From positions 16,459 through 80,458 of the forward strand of contig SUTR01000005.1 of NCBI GenBank assembly GCA_015062825.1: a stretch of 64,000 bases of DNA. The letters are read 5' to 3'. Made by a program: the position numbers and the translations under genes. The notes under the pieces are model-generated. The model made no database searches, was not told where the DNA came from, and was given only the letters and a program-made list of their open reading frames with translations. Numbering within the stretch: position 1 is the first letter of the stretch; the number at the start of each line of letters is the position of its first letter. Source of the DNA: Methanosphaera stadtmanae. Lineage in GTDB: Archaea > Methanobacteriota > Methanobacteria > Methanobacteriales > Methanobacteriaceae. Below, piece by piece: positions 10,204-21,962 of the stretch.

Positions 10204-11538
10204 CTAAATTCCAAATATTGTATGAATATATGGTAAAAATACATTGTTTATTACCATTAGAACACCTATTGTACAACCAAGATTTGTCCCTATTACAACC
10301 AGTATTACTCTAAATAATTTATTATGCCATAAATCCTTAAAGGAATCAAAATCTGCTAGTTGTTGCAAGTCTTCCATTCCCACATGTCTTAATTTTCCTT
10401 CAACTATTCCTGAAAACCATCCTGCAGCCAGCAATGGATGAAGTACTGTGATTGGTGCTACTAAAAATCCTACAATTGCTGATTGAATTTTTGAACCGGA
10501 TAGTAATGATCCAATAAATGCTCCTCCACCAGCAAATATTAGATAATTTATTAAACCTCCCTGAATATTTATACCCTGAAAGTATGCTAATACAAACAAT
10601 ATTACAAATATTACAGGAATTAGGTATAATATTATTTGAATAATTGAAAATCTTGATTCTTTAACAAAATTCAAACTATTTAGTTCAGGTATAGTATCTG
10701 GATTGTCAAGGTATTCCAACATACCATTTTTATGACCTGCACCTACTACTGCCACAACATTATATTCTTCCAAACTTTTTAGATTATATGCCATATATGC
10801 ATCTCTTTCATGTACTAATGCATTATATCCCCCAGGAGATGCTTCTTTAAAGTAGTTCATTACTTCAATAATCGTATCTTCTTGTTTTAGATGTTCCACC
10901 TCATCTTTTAATTCTTCATCCACTTCATCATCCATAAATAGTGATTTTAATAATTCCCAACCAAATGATAATTTCTCCCTTAAGGACATGCCATTCAATG
11001 TTCTTTTTAATGTAACTTGTATATTCCGATCAATCAATGCAATATCAGCATTTACTTCTTTTGCTATTTTAGCTGCTTCAAGCATTTCAGAACCCGGCTT
11101 TACACCTACTTCTTCACCCATTTTCTTCTGCATAGTTGATAGTATTAAACTTACAATAGTTACGGTTAAGTTTGATGATTTTAATAACTGTTTAAGATCT
11201 AATTTTTCTTCACGCACTATTCCCTTATCTTCATCCATTAGTTTCTGAAAACGTCCTAAATCCAATTCGATTGCAACTATTTCTGGATGTTTCTCATAGA
11301 TAGTTTGCCGAACATGTTCTATACTTTTATCAGATATATGTGCTGTTGGCACTATCTCTAATGATGATTCATGTATCGGCAGAATAATATCCTCTTCTAG
11401 TTCATCAGATGATTCATCTGTATCAATTGGTTGTGTTAACTGTGTATCTTGAATAGGATTGTGTAATCTTATAATAGGTGGTTTTGAAAAAATCCTATTA
11501 TTCTTTTGTTGATCATTATCGTTGTTTTGCTCGTTCAT
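10204..11538 (-). CDS. TraB/PrgY-like membrane protein
   Basis: TraB-type motifs ('IVPTAHISDKSIEHVRQTI', 'VVAVVGAGHKNGML') with C-terminal hydrophobic segments. Confidence 0.75.
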   Translation of the reverse strand: MNEQNNDNDQQKNNRIFSKPPIIRLHNPIQDTQLTQPIDTDESSDELEEDIILPIHESSLEIVPTAHISDKSIEHVRQTIYEKHPEIVAIELDLGRFQKLMDEDKGIVREEKLDLKQLLKSSNLTVTIVSLILSTMQKKMGEEVGVKPGSEMLEAAKIAKEVNADIALIDRNIQVTLKRTLNGMSLREKLSFGWELLKSLFMDDEVDEELKDEVEHLKQEDTIIEVMNYFKEASPGGYNALVHERDAYMAYNLKSLEEYNVVAVVGAGHKNGMLEYLDNPDTIPELNSLNFVKESRFSIIQIILYLIPVIFVILFVLAYFQGINIQGGLINYLIFAGGGAFIGSLLSGSKIQSAIVGFLVAPITVLHPLLAAGWFSGIVEGKLRHVGMEDLQQLADFDSFKDLWHNKLFRVILVVIGTNLGCTIGVLMVINNVFLPYIHTIFGI

Positions 11539-11733
11539 ATAATCACAATATTTATTAATTAAATTGTAGCATGCTAGTACTATTATTTTGTTGATTCTTA
11601 AATCTATTATTTTATCGAAATATATACTTTTATAAATAATATTTATTATAGGTTAATAGATTAAATCTTTTGGGTAAGATTACAAAAAAATATTAACTAT
11701 TCAATTTAATATATATTTAATAATAGTGGTTAT

Positions 11734-12237
11734 ATGAGAATTGTTACAACACCAATGTGTGAAGATATTTTAAAAATTGCAGGTTTAACTGATTATGAAG
11801 TAGTTGCAGTATCACAGTTAGTTAATGCAGATATTGCAATCGTATTATCAGAGACAAAGACTCAGCTTGATACTATTAGAATTAAATTAAATACATACCA
11901 ACAGATTATCGAATCAGCAACAAGAGTATCTGATGAATTCAATACTCAAGTCGATGAAGATGTAATAAGTAAGATTCAAGTTTTAATAGATGAAAATAAC
12001 AATAAAAAAGATAAAAGAAAACAAACTAAAATAAAAGTATATAGTAATTTTTTATCTGAAACTGTTAAGGATATGGGTTATACAATTTGTGATGATGACT
12101 ATGATTATGTAGTTATACCAGATTTTATGAAAGAAGATATTGATGATGAAAATACTATCATAATACCATCACATTCAAATGTGACTAAAAGTATTATTGA
12201 ACGTTTAAAAGAAAGATATGAATTATTGGAGATATGA
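11734..12237 (+). CDS. Putative methanogenesis marker protein 5-like
   Basis: Small acidic protein directly upstream of, and overlapping, the marker-7-like gene; assigned from context and memory. Confidence 0.45.
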   Translation: MRIVTTPMCEDILKIAGLTDYEVVAVSQLVNADIAIVLSETKTQLDTIRIKLNTYQQIIESATRVSDEFNTQVDEDVISKIQVLIDENNNKKDKRKQTKIKVYSNFLSETVKDMGYTICDDDYDYVVIPDFMKEDIDDENTIIIPSHSNVTKSIIERLKERYELLEI

Positions 12238-13148
12238 TTATGTATGAAACAATGACTTATACAGGTGGAGTCCATAAACATAATGAAATTGAGGAATTGA
12301 TTGAAGATTTAGGCGGATTCATTTTACAAAAAAATGATCAGCAAATGGATATTACTATGACTATTGCAATTCCTGCAGAAGATACTGATAAACTAGAAGA
12401 AAAAGCTAAGGAATTATTAGGAGATGTTGAATTATCACCACTTGCCAGTACAGAAATAGCTGTTGTATCACCAACACTTGCAAGACAACACCTGCCTCAT
12501 GCAGCATGTGATATTGCAGAATACCTTAGAAGATATGGTACAAAAACCAATATGATTGGACTTGCAAGAGGGGCAGGAAAAGGCATATCCCAAATTAGTA
12601 AATCCGAAAAAGATTTGATTGAAGAACATGACCTTGCAATTTTCTCATTAGGTAGTTTTGATGATTGTATTCGTAAAAAAACACATCTATTTGAAGATAT
12701 AGACATACCAGTAATTGTCACTGGAAGCCCTGAGATTGAAGCTGAAGAGATTAATGCAAATGCATATGTATCAGGTTTTGGTAGAATACCACGCAGACTT
12801 AAACGTGGAGAAAACATACGTGCACTTAGAAAATTAGTTGAAAAATCTGAAGAAATCATATCTAAGCAAAAAGAAGATTTAAACGATGATCCACTTATCG
12901 TTTCACCAGTAATTGTCAAAATTGCATTAGAACGAAAATTACCAGAAGTAGAACATATTAATGCACCTATGGCATTAGTAAGTCAACTTGATGGTGTTCG
13001 TGTTAAATTACCTTATGATGAGTTTAATGAAGAAATAGCAGAAGTTGAAGTTGAAGGATACAGATTAGGCGACATAGCAGAAATAAAGAAATCAAAAATG
13101 TATGACCACACCCTAGTTAAAATACTACCAGAATCATCATTATTATAA
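12234..13148 (+). CDS. Putative methanogenesis marker protein 7-like
   Basis: '[13 protein letters not shown]', '[55 protein letters not shown]'. Confidence 0.55.
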   Translation: MIMYETMTYTGGVHKHNEIEELIEDLGGFILQKNDQQMDITMTIAIPAEDTDKLEEKAKELLGDVELSPLASTEIAVVSPTLARQHLPHAACDIAEYLRRYGTKTNMIGLARGAGKGISQISKSEKDLIEEHDLAIFSLGSFDDCIRKKTHLFEDIDIPVIVTGSPEIEAEEINANAYVSGFGRIPRRLKRGENIRALRKLVEKSEEIISKQKEDLNDDPLIVSPVIVKIALERKLPEVEHINAPMALVSQLDGVRVKLPYDEFNEEIAEVEVEGYRLGDIAEIKKSKMYDHTLVKILPESSLL

Positions 13149-13411
13149 CCACCATTTATCGATAAATAATCATATTTATCTTATCTTCTTTTTTTGATTA
13201 AGTTTAGAGATTAATTAGTAAAATAACTGTAATCATAAGCACCATATGAAAAAAATATTCTTGATATCCATTATTTATTTTGATGAAATATAAAACATTA
13301 TATTACAAATGAAGATAAATAATTAAATATAGAAAAAATATTAAAAACATATTATTGAATAATATATATAAAAAAATTTTATGTAATAAAATAATAATGG
13401 AGTAGTGAAAC

Positions 13412-14266
13412 ATGCCAGAACATGGAGCTGGAATGTCTGATGAAGAAAAAAAGGCAATAATGGAACAAAATATTAACATTACACGTAATTTAGCCAATAT
13501 TAAATATAAAATAGCTGTAATGAGTGGTAAAGGTGGAGTTGGTAAATCAACAGTATCTGTAAACTTAGCACAAGCATTCAATGCTATGGGTTATAAAACA
13601 GCAATATATGATGTGGATATACATGGACCTAATGTACCTAAAATGTTAGGTATAGAAGGAGAAAAGATGGGTGTTAAAGGAAACAAACTATTACCAGTTG
13701 AAACTGATGATGGAATACTTGTAGCATCAATGGCTTTTCTAATTGAAAGTAATGGTTCACCAATCATATGGAGAGGACCACAAAAAACTGGTGCAATCAA
13801 ACAGTTAATATCTGACGTTGCATGGAGCAATCTTGATGTTATGATATTTGACAACCCACCAGGTACTGGAGATGAACCATTAACTGTTCTTCAAACAATA
13901 CCTGACTTAGATGCCGCGGTTATGGTTACCACACCAAGTTCTGTTTCAGAAGAGGATGTTGTTAAATGTGTTACAATGACTAAAATGATGAACATCAATA
14001 AGATAGGTCTTGTTGAAAATATGTCCTACTTTGAATGTCCAAATTGTAATCAAAGACATGACATATTTGGTCAAAGTAAAGGTGAAGACTTTGCCAAATT
14101 AATGGACATCGACTTTTTAGGTGAATTACCATTTAAAACAGATGTTTCTGAATCAGCAGATATTTATGATGTGCCTATCGTTAAATCCAATCCAGATTCT
14201 TCTGCAGCTAAAGAATTTATAAAAATAGCTGAAAAAATCAAAGAACAATACTTTAAAGAGGAATAA
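13412..14266 (+). CDS. Mrp/NBP35 (ApbC) family Fe-S cluster carrier ATPase
   Basis: Walker A 'VMSGKGGVGKSTVSVNLA', 'DVDIHGPNVPKMLGIEG', 'DNPPGTGDEPLTVLQ', C-terminal CPNC. Confidence 0.88.
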   Translation: MPEHGAGMSDEEKKAIMEQNINITRNLANIKYKIAVMSGKGGVGKSTVSVNLAQAFNAMGYKTAIYDVDIHGPNVPKMLGIEGEKMGVKGNKLLPVETDDGILVASMAFLIESNGSPIIWRGPQKTGAIKQLISDVAWSNLDVMIFDNPPGTGDEPLTVLQTIPDLDAAVMVTTPSSVSEEDVVKCVTMTKMMNINKIGLVENMSYFECPNCNQRHDIFGQSKGEDFAKLMDIDFLGELPFKTDVSESADIYDVPIVKSNPDSSAAKEFIKIAEKIKEQYFKEE

Positions 14267-14523
14267 TCCTCTTTTCAAACTTTTTTTTTTAAAATTAATT
14301 TTTATCATACTTTTGAATAAAATCAAAAATAATCCCATATGCAAATTTTATATAAAAATTCTTTTAATAACTAAAAGTTATTTATAGTATAAAGTTAAAA
14401 TAATATTATTGTAAACATTAAAAAAATTCAAAAATAAAATTTATGAAAAAAAAATGCTGATATGAAAAGAAATATCAACATTAATAACACTAATTACGAA
14501 TAAAATTAATGAGGTGTAAATCA

Positions 14524-15144
14524 ATGTCAGAATCAGATAAAAACATGAAAGGAACAACAACAGTAGGATTTGCATGTAAAGATGGAATAATAATAGCAAC
14601 AGAAAAAAGAGCAACAATGGGATCATTAGTAGCTAATAAAGGTGCTGACAAATTATTCCAATTAGATGACAAGATAGGTGCAACAATAGCAGGGACAGTA
14701 TCACATGCACAATCATTAATGGATGTTCTTAAAGCTGAAATATCCTTATACAAATTAAAGAACGATAAAGAAATGTCAATCGATGCATTAGCAGTACTTA
14801 CCAGCAACATTCTCAAATCAAATCCATTTATGGTACAGACAATTATAGGTGGAGTAGATAAGGATGGTGCAAAATTATACTCATTAGACCCAAGTGGAAG
14901 TTACATCCCTGATGACTGCATATCAACAGGTTCCGGTTCCCCTTATGCATACGGTGTTCTTGAAGACAGATATTCAAAAGATTTAACTGTAGAAGAAGGT
15001 CGAAAAGTTGCGATAAAAGCATTAACCTCTGCAATGGAACGTGATGTATTCAGCGGCAATGGAATTAGATTAGCAACCATTACCGAAGAGGGTATGAAAA
15101 TATATACTGAAGAAGAAATAGAAGCTATTAAAGCAGACATATAA
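14524..15144 (+). CDS. psmB: Proteasome beta subunit
   Basis: 'KGTTTVGFACKDGIIIATEKRATMGSLVANK' N-terminal nucleophile Thr region. ATG at 14524 sits behind a gaggtg Shine-Dalgarno. Confidence 0.92.
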   Translation: MSESDKNMKGTTTVGFACKDGIIIATEKRATMGSLVANKGADKLFQLDDKIGATIAGTVSHAQSLMDVLKAEISLYKLKNDKEMSIDALAVLTSNILKSNPFMVQTIIGGVDKDGAKLYSLDPSGSYIPDDCISTGSGSPYAYGVLEDRYSKDLTVEEGRKVAIKALTSAMERDVFSGNGIRLATITEEGMKIYTEEEIEAIKADI

Positions 15145-15505
15145 TTTCATACTACTTTTTTATTTTATTTTTTAAAAAAAAAACAAACATTATATATAAC
15201 CTTAAACAAAATAATTAATAGATTTGTTTTGAACAATTTTTTATTTAATATTTTAATTAGTTTAAATAAGAAAATAAACTTTTTATAGTAAATTTTATAT
15301 GAAAAATAGTTAATCATTAGTTAGTATGCTATTTTAAACATTACAAAATTTAGAAAACAACTGATTATCATACCATATAATATTACTAAAGTAAATAAAT
15401 TTATTATTCAATTTTATAAATAATCTATTTTTTAAAAAAAAATAACATGATAATTCAAATAGATAAACAAAAAACATAAAAGAAAATCAGAGAGAGTGAT
15501 CAATT

Positions 15506-17413
15506 ATGTGTGCCATGATTGAGGAAATAAAAGATAAAATCATTGAAAGTTTACCTGAAAAAGTTAAACTAGCAAAAGTTGAATTTGAAGGACCTGAAAT
15601 CGTTATTTATACAAAAAATCCGGAAATTATTAAAGACAATGGAAATATAATACGTGATTTAGCAAAAGAAATTAGAAAAAGAATCATCATCAGATCAGAC
15701 AAATCAGTATTATGTGAACCACAGGAAACCATAACAAAAATAGAAGAAATCGTGCCAAAAGAAGCTGAAATAACAGACATATCATTTGATGATGTTACCT
15801 GTGAAGTAATCATAGAATCCAAAAAACCTGGGCTTGTAATAGGAAAATATGGAGCTACATCCCGAGAAATAGTAAAACAAACAGGATGGGCTCCAAAAAT
15901 ATTAAGAACACCTCCAATTACGTCCGAAACAGTTCAAAGAATAAGACTTACATTAAAAAGAAACAGCAAGGAAAGAAAGGAATTCCTACAAAACTTAGGA
16001 AAAAGAATCCATAGAGAAGCAATATTTGATAATGACTGGACTAGATTAACCTCACTTGGAGGATTTAGAGAAGTAGGAAGATCCTGTCTATTTTTACAAA
16101 CACCAAACAGTAAGGTAATATTAGACTGTGGAGTAAATGTAGCAGGAGTAGATGATAAAACATCATTCCCTTACCTTAATGTTCCTGAATTTAATTTAAA
16201 TGATTTAGATGCAGTGATTGTTACACACGCACACCTTGACCATTCAGGATTTGTACCATACCTATATCATTATGGATATGATGGACCAACATACTGTACA
16301 ACACCTACCCGTGATTTGATGACACTGCTTCAACAGGACCATATTGACATATCCCACAGAGAAGACAATCCACTTCCATTCAATATAAAAGATGTCAAAG
16401 AAACTATTAACAAAACAATATGTCTAGATTATGGAGAAGTAACAGATATTTCACCAGACATAAAGTTAACATTGCATAATGCAGGACATATCGTAGGTTC
16501 AGCAATGGCTCACCTCCACATAGGTGATGGAAAACATAACTTTGTATATACTGGTGACTTTAAAAACGAAAAAAGCAGATTACTTGAACCATCAGTAACC
16601 AGATTCCCACGTATAGAATCAATGGTAATGGAAAGTACATATGGTGGACATGAAGATATTACACCAACAAGAAACACCGCTGAAAAAGAACTAATAAAGA
16701 CAATATACACAACATTAAATCGTGGTGGAAAAGTACTTATACCAGTATTTGCTGTAGGACGTGCACAGGAGATAATGATTGTACTTGAAGAATACATTAA
16801 CCATGGAATACTAAAAGATGTACCTGTGTATCTTGATGGAATGATATGGGAAGCTACAGCTATACATACAGCACATCCAGAATATTTAAGCAATGACCTA
16901 AGAGATCAGATATTCCACATAGGCAAAAACCCATTCATATCAGAAGTATTTAAGAAAGTAACTAACCAAGAACAACGAAGAAGAATCGAAGAAAGTGATG
17001 AACCATGTGTAATCCTTTCCACATCAGGTATGTTAACCGGAGGAAACTCCGTTGAATACTTCAGATACATATGTGAAGATGAAAAGAACACTATCATATT
17101 TGTAGGATACCAATCAGAAGGTTCTCTTGGTAGAAGAATACAGAAAGGATGGGAAGAAGTACCATTAGATGATGATGGCGTGACAAGATTATATCAAATA
17201 AATCTTGAAGTCATTACTATTGACGGATTCAGTGGACACAGTGACAGAAAACAGTTAATGGAATATGTAAGAAGATTATCTCCAAAACCTGATAAACTAT
17301 TAGTATGTCACGGTGATGCTTATAAAGCATTGGATTTAGCAAGTAGTATATACAGATCATATAAATTAGAAACAAAAACACCAATGAATCTTGAAACAAC
17401 AAGATTACAATAA
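15506..17413 (+). CDS. fttA: Beta-CASP ribonuclease aCPSF1 / transcription termination factor FttA
   Basis: N-terminal KH-like region, metallo-beta-lactamase '[14 protein letters not shown]', beta-CASP '[17 protein letters not shown]', '[11 protein letters not shown]'. Confidence 0.9.
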   Translation: MCAMIEEIKDKIIESLPEKVKLAKVEFEGPEIVIYTKNPEIIKDNGNIIRDLAKEIRKRIIIRSDKSVLCEPQETITKIEEIVPKEAEITDISFDDVTCEVIIESKKPGLVIGKYGATSREIVKQTGWAPKILRTPPITSETVQRIRLTLKRNSKERKEFLQNLGKRIHREAIFDNDWTRLTSLGGFREVGRSCLFLQTPNSKVILDCGVNVAGVDDKTSFPYLNVPEFNLNDLDAVIVTHAHLDHSGFVPYLYHYGYDGPTYCTTPTRDLMTLLQQDHIDISHREDNPLPFNIKDVKETINKTICLDYGEVTDISPDIKLTLHNAGHIVGSAMAHLHIGDGKHNFVYTGDFKNEKSRLLEPSVTRFPRIESMVMESTYGGHEDITPTRNTAEKELIKTIYTTLNRGGKVLIPVFAVGRAQEIMIVLEEYINHGILKDVPVYLDGMIWEATAIHTAHPEYLSNDLRDQIFHIGKNPFISEVFKKVTNQEQRRRIEESDEPCVILSTSGMLTGGNSVEYFRYICEDEKNTIIFVGYQSEGSLGRRIQKGWEEVPLDDDGVTRLYQINLEVITIDGFSGHSDRKQLMEYVRRLSPKPDKLLVCHGDAYKALDLASSIYRSYKLETKTPMNLETTRLQ

Positions 17414-17620
17414 AAAATTAATTAACCTCCCCTAGAACTCTCTCTTTTTAGAAGATTAAAATTATCAATACATATAAAAAATATTAAACATATATATTAT
17501 TATATATTAATCAAAAACTCAAATTCAATATTAGTTCTTTTAAAATGAAAAATATAAGTTTTTGAATAGAATAAATATTAAAAAAAATAAAGTAAAAATC
17601 TTTTAAAGAGGGGTTGAAAC

Positions 17621-18646
17621 ATGGTTACATATTCAGAAGCTGGTGTAGATATAAGTTTAGAAGAAAAAACTGTTAAAGCACTAACTGGAGAATTATCTGA
17701 AACTTTAAATTACCAGAACATTATAAAAAATGAAGGACATTTTGCAGCACTAGTTGACTTTGGTTCAAAAGCAATAGCAATGAGTACTGATGGTGTTGGA
17801 AGTAAAATATTAATAGCAAATTTAATGAATAAATTCGACACAGTTGGAATAGACTGTATTGCAATGGTAGTCAATGATATATTATGTGTTGGAGCAGAAC
17901 CAATTGCAATGGTTGACTATTTAGCAGTGGAAAAACCAGATCCTGAAGTTGCAAGTCAAATCGGTAAAGGATTAAATGAAGGATGTAAACAATCCAATAT
18001 TGCAATGATAGGAGGCGAAACTGCATCATTACCAAAAATCATTAAAGACTTTGACCTTGCAGGAACAGGAATTGGAATAGTAGACAAAGATAAAATTATA
18101 ACCGGTTCTGATATTAAAGATGGTGATGTCATAATAGGCATATCAAGTAGTGGAGTACATAGTAATGGATTAAGTCTTGCTAGAAAAGCATTGCTTGAAG
18201 AAGCAAATCTCAAAGTAGATGATCCATTACCAACAGATGAAAAAATAACAGTGGGAGAAGCACTACTAGAACCTACCATAATATATGTTAAACCAATAAT
18301 GGATTTACTTAACAATGATATAGAAGTACATGGACTTGGACATATTACTGGAGGAGGATTTAGTAATTTAAAACGATTAAACCACAACATGAGTTATCAT
18401 ATTAACAATCTTCCTGAAACATTACCAGTATTCAAAGCAATCCAGGATACTGGAATTGAAAGTAAAGAAATGTACCATGTATTCAATATGGGTATTGGGT
18501 TTGCAGTAATATTAGATAAAGAATATAAAGATGCAGCATTAGAAATATTGAACAAATACCACAAATCCTATGTTATTGGTGAAATAACAGAAGATAAAGA
18601 TAACAGAGTAATAATCAATACTCCTGAGGAAACTATTGAATTATAA
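17621..18646 (+). CDS. purM: Phosphoribosylformylglycinamidine cyclo-ligase (AIR synthetase)
   Basis: '[14 protein letters not shown]', 'IGGETASLP', '[16 protein letters not shown]', '[16 protein letters not shown]'. Confidence 0.92.
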   Translation: MVTYSEAGVDISLEEKTVKALTGELSETLNYQNIIKNEGHFAALVDFGSKAIAMSTDGVGSKILIANLMNKFDTVGIDCIAMVVNDILCVGAEPIAMVDYLAVEKPDPEVASQIGKGLNEGCKQSNIAMIGGETASLPKIIKDFDLAGTGIGIVDKDKIITGSDIKDGDVIIGISSSGVHSNGLSLARKALLEEANLKVDDPLPTDEKITVGEALLEPTIIYVKPIMDLLNNDIEVHGLGHITGGGFSNLKRLNHNMSYHINNLPETLPVFKAIQDTGIESKEMYHVFNMGIGFAVILDKEYKDAALEILNKYHKSYVIGEITEDKDNRVIINTPEETIEL

Positions 18647-18662
18647 TTATGGAGAAATACAT

Positions 18663-19694
18663 ATGAAGATTAGTGTAGATAATGAAAGAAAATTAATAGA
18701 AGAATTATTGCTTGCTTATGATGTAAAAGAAATAGAAGCTAGCATAGTAGCAGATGTTATTACAGATGGAGATTTAAAAGGATTTTCAACCCATGGAATA
18801 GGAAGATTTCCACAATACATAAAAAGCATCAAAGCAGGTACAATATTAACTGAAGGCGATTATGAAATAGAAAAAGAAACAGAAGCTACTGCTTTAATAA
18901 ATGGTAATCATAAGTTTGGACACTATGTTACAGTGAAAGCTATGGATTTAGCGGTGGAAAAAGCATCAAAAACTGGTATAGGTATTGTAGGTATACATGA
19001 CAGTAACCATTATGGAATAGCAGGATATTATTCTGATTTAGCATCAGTGCAGGATATGATTGGAATAGTAATATCAAATACAGAACCTGCAATGGCACCA
19101 TTTGGTGGAAAAAAAGCATTACTTGGAACTAATCCTATTACAATCAGCATACCTACAGATGACATCCACAGTTACATTTGTGTGGATATGGCAACAAGTA
19201 TAACTGCTCGTGGAAAATTACTTGAAGCAAAAAGGAAACAGGAACAAATTCCAGAAGGATTAGCATTAGACAAAGATGGAAAACCTACAACTGATCCTGA
19301 AGAAGGACTTGAAGGTTCAATATTACCATTTGGTGGATTCAAAGGATATGCATTAGCATTTATGTTTGAATTACTGGCAGGACCACTAGTAGGTGCTGCA
19401 GTAGGAGACAAAGTCCAAGGTACAGCTACTCCTGATGAAATGTGTACAAAAGGAGATTTATTAATTGTAATAGATCCTGAACACTTTGCAGGTTCAATGA
19501 AATTCAAATTTTATGTAGATCAATTTGTAAGAGAAATCAGAGAAGAAAATGGAGTTATACCAGGTGACCGTGAAATAGAAAATATGAATATTGCACATGA
19601 AAATGGCATAACCATTGATGAAACATTACATGAACAATTAACATCCATAGCTAATGAAAAAGGATTAAATATTGAAGAATATTTTGAAGAATAA
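18663..19694 (+). CDS. comC: L-sulfolactate/malate dehydrogenase family (ComC-like)
   Basis: Ldh2 family: 'STHGIGRFPQYIKSIKAG', 'GIVGIHDSNHYGIAGYYS', 'GGFKGYALAFMFELLAGPLVGA'. ComC assignment supported by adjacent comDE. Confidence 0.8.
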   Translation: MKISVDNERKLIEELLLAYDVKEIEASIVADVITDGDLKGFSTHGIGRFPQYIKSIKAGTILTEGDYEIEKETEATALINGNHKFGHYVTVKAMDLAVEKASKTGIGIVGIHDSNHYGIAGYYSDLASVQDMIGIVISNTEPAMAPFGGKKALLGTNPITISIPTDDIHSYICVDMATSITARGKLLEAKRKQEQIPEGLALDKDGKPTTDPEEGLEGSILPFGGFKGYALAFMFELLAGPLVGAAVGDKVQGTATPDEMCTKGDLLIVIDPEHFAGSMKFKFYVDQFVREIREENGVIPGDREIENMNIAHENGITIDETLHEQLTSIANEKGLNIEEYFEE

Positions 19695-19808
19695 ACACTA
19701 TCTTCATATGACCTCCCCTCTTTAAAAAACTTTTTTTTTCGGAAACTTTAAATATTTTTAATAAAAAATTTAGTACTAATTCACTAATAAAATGAGGATG
19801 AACTGAAC

Positions 19809-20315
19809 ATGGATAGTACTGATGTAATATACAACGGTTTAAAAGAAGCAGGAATAAATTTTATAGTAAGTGTACCCTGTGCTAATCTAAAAAAATTACT
19901 AGAATTAATAGATGAGGATGATGATATCAGACATGTCCCGGTAACTAGAGAAGAAGAGGGATTTGGAATATGTGCCGGTGCATATATGGGTGGAATGAAA
20001 CCTGCCATCCTTATGCAAAATTCAGGACTAGGCAATAGCATTAACGTACTAACATCACTGATGAAACTATACAACTTTCCAGTGTTAATGATTATTAGTC
20101 ATAGAGGAACTTTTGGCGAAGGAATATGTGGACAAGTTCCAATGAGCAAAGCCACTACAAAAATTTTAGATAGTATGGATTTTATCTATGAAAAGATAAA
20201 TTATCCTAATGAATCTACAGATAAAATAAAAAAGGCATGGAATTTAGCTAGCATTACAGAAGAACCTATAGCACTATTATTTGAGATTAGTTACTGGTCA
20301 AGGAGTGTTGAATAA
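19809..20315 (+). CDS. comD: Sulfopyruvate decarboxylase subunit alpha
   Basis: '[14 protein letters not shown]', '[36 protein letters not shown]', 'SHRGTFGEG'. Confidence 0.88.
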   Translation: MDSTDVIYNGLKEAGINFIVSVPCANLKKLLELIDEDDDIRHVPVTREEEGFGICAGAYMGGMKPAILMQNSGLGNSINVLTSLMKLYNFPVLMIISHRGTFGEGICGQVPMSKATTKILDSMDFIYEKINYPNESTDKIKKAWNLASITEEPIALLFEISYWSRSVE

Positions 20316-20887
20316 TGAAAAGATATGATGCAATAAAAAAGATTGTTGAAGGATTAACTGATGAATTAATTATTTCAAATATTGGTATCCCATCAAAGGA
20401 ATTACATGAAATCAAGGATACTTCATGCAACTTTTATATGTTAGGTTCTATGGGAATGGCAACTCCTATAGGATTAGGTCTTTCACTAGCACTTGAAGAA
20501 AAAGAAGATGATAGAAAAATTATTGTTATAGATGGTGACGGATCTGTACTGATGAACTTTGGAGAATTAATTACTGTATATGCTCAAGATGCATCGAATT
20601 TAATTATTGCTTTAATTGACAATGAAGCATATGGGTCAACAGGTTCACAGAAAACATATTCTTCATTAATAAACATGTCAAATATTGCACGTAGTATTGG
20701 TTATAAAGAAGTATATTATATAGATGCAAAAGATTCTGTTGACGATATAGATATGAGCAAATATTTGAATAAAAAAGGCCCTATGATATTACACATCAAA
20801 GTTAATGCGGGAAATAGTGATGCACCAAATATAAAATACACTCCATCACAGATAAAAAATAGGTTCATTAAAGAAATAAATAAATAA
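20315..20887 (+). CDS. comE: Sulfopyruvate decarboxylase subunit beta
   Basis: ThDP-binding 'GDGSVLMNFGELITV...DNEAYGSTGSQKTYS'; TAATG junction with comD. Confidence 0.88.
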   Translation: MKRYDAIKKIVEGLTDELIISNIGIPSKELHEIKDTSCNFYMLGSMGMATPIGLGLSLALEEKEDDRKIIVIDGDGSVLMNFGELITVYAQDASNLIIALIDNEAYGSTGSQKTYSSLINMSNIARSIGYKEVYYIDAKDSVDDIDMSKYLNKKGPMILHIKVNAGNSDAPNIKYTPSQIKNRFIKEINK

Positions 20888-21013
20888 ACTCCATCCATTC
20901 ACTTTTTTTAAAATAAAAAATAATTGATTAAATTATAAATCATCAAATATACTTTAAACAATTATTAAAAATAAATCAATGAGAAAAATAGTTATAATAT
21001 AATAATAAAATAA

Positions 21014-21088
21014 TGCTCCGACCGGGATTCGAACCCGAGTCTTCGGCTCGAAAGGCCGAAATGATTGGCCGGACTACACTATCGGAGC
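21014..21088 (-). tRNA. tRNA-Glu(UUC), copy 1
   Basis: Cloverleaf GCTCCGA...TCGGAGC; anticodon loop CTTTCGA. Confidence 0.93.
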
Positions 21089-21103
21089 TAAATAAAAAAA
21101 TTA

Positions 21104-21176
<73 letters not shown>

Positions 21177-21196
21177 AAATAAATACATATAAATAG

Positions 21197-21268
21197 GGCC
21201 GGGGCCGAGAATCGAACCCGAGTCGGAGGATCCACAGTCCAACAGTCTAACCACTAACCTACCCCGGC
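21197..21268 (-). tRNA. tRNA-His(GUG)
   Basis: GCCGGGG...CCCCGGC acceptor, loop CTGTGGA, C73 discriminator. Confidence 0.9.
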
Positions 21269-21305
21269 ATATAAATTAAAGGAAATAAATGTTCTTTTCC
21301 TTGAG

Positions 21306-21389
<84 letters not shown>

Positions 21390-21501
21390 ATATAAAAAAT
21401 TATATCCGCAAACCTTCTATTACTGGAATATTAACATTTATAAAATACTCTAGAATCTATAATTAATTAATAAATTTTAATAAAAGAAAGGTTCTAGAAA
21501 A

Positions 21502-21576
21502 TGCTCCGACCGGGATTCGAACCCGAGTCTTCGGCTCGAAAGGCCGAAATGATTGGCCGGACTACACTATCGGAGC
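21502..21576 (-). tRNA. tRNA-Glu(UUC), copy 2
   Basis: Identical by eye to the copy at 21014-21088. Confidence 0.93.
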
Positions 21577-21584
21577 ATATGAAA

Positions 21585-21661
<77 letters not shown>

Positions 21662-21671
21662 AAAATTATAG

Positions 21672-21744
<73 letters not shown>

Positions 21745-21781
21745 ACACTTTCCATTTTACAATACTATTATATATGATTAA

Positions 21782-21794
21782 TAGTATATAAATG
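21782..21794 (-). promoter_or_regulatory. Candidate TATA box for the minus-strand tRNA array
   Basis: Minus strand reads catttatatact about 40 nt upstream of the first tRNA (tRNA-Asn copy 2). Confidence 0.45.
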
Positions 21795-21962
21795 TTACTC
21801 TAAAATACATATTTTTTAAGTATTGTTAAAGCACATAATAATGTATGTTTTAATAGTATATATACTTAACGGTCTAATGTTTTTAATAATTAATAAAATA
21901 GTAAAATAAAGAAGAATAAATATTATAACAATGATTTAATATTTGCTTTAGGAGTAATTAAT

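Noticed and set aside
13154-13167. ATTTATCGATAAAT palindrome after the marker-7-like gene as a regulatory site
   Set aside because: Sits directly 3' of the gene and before a T-tract; most simply part of a terminator, and AT-rich palindromes of this length are frequent here.
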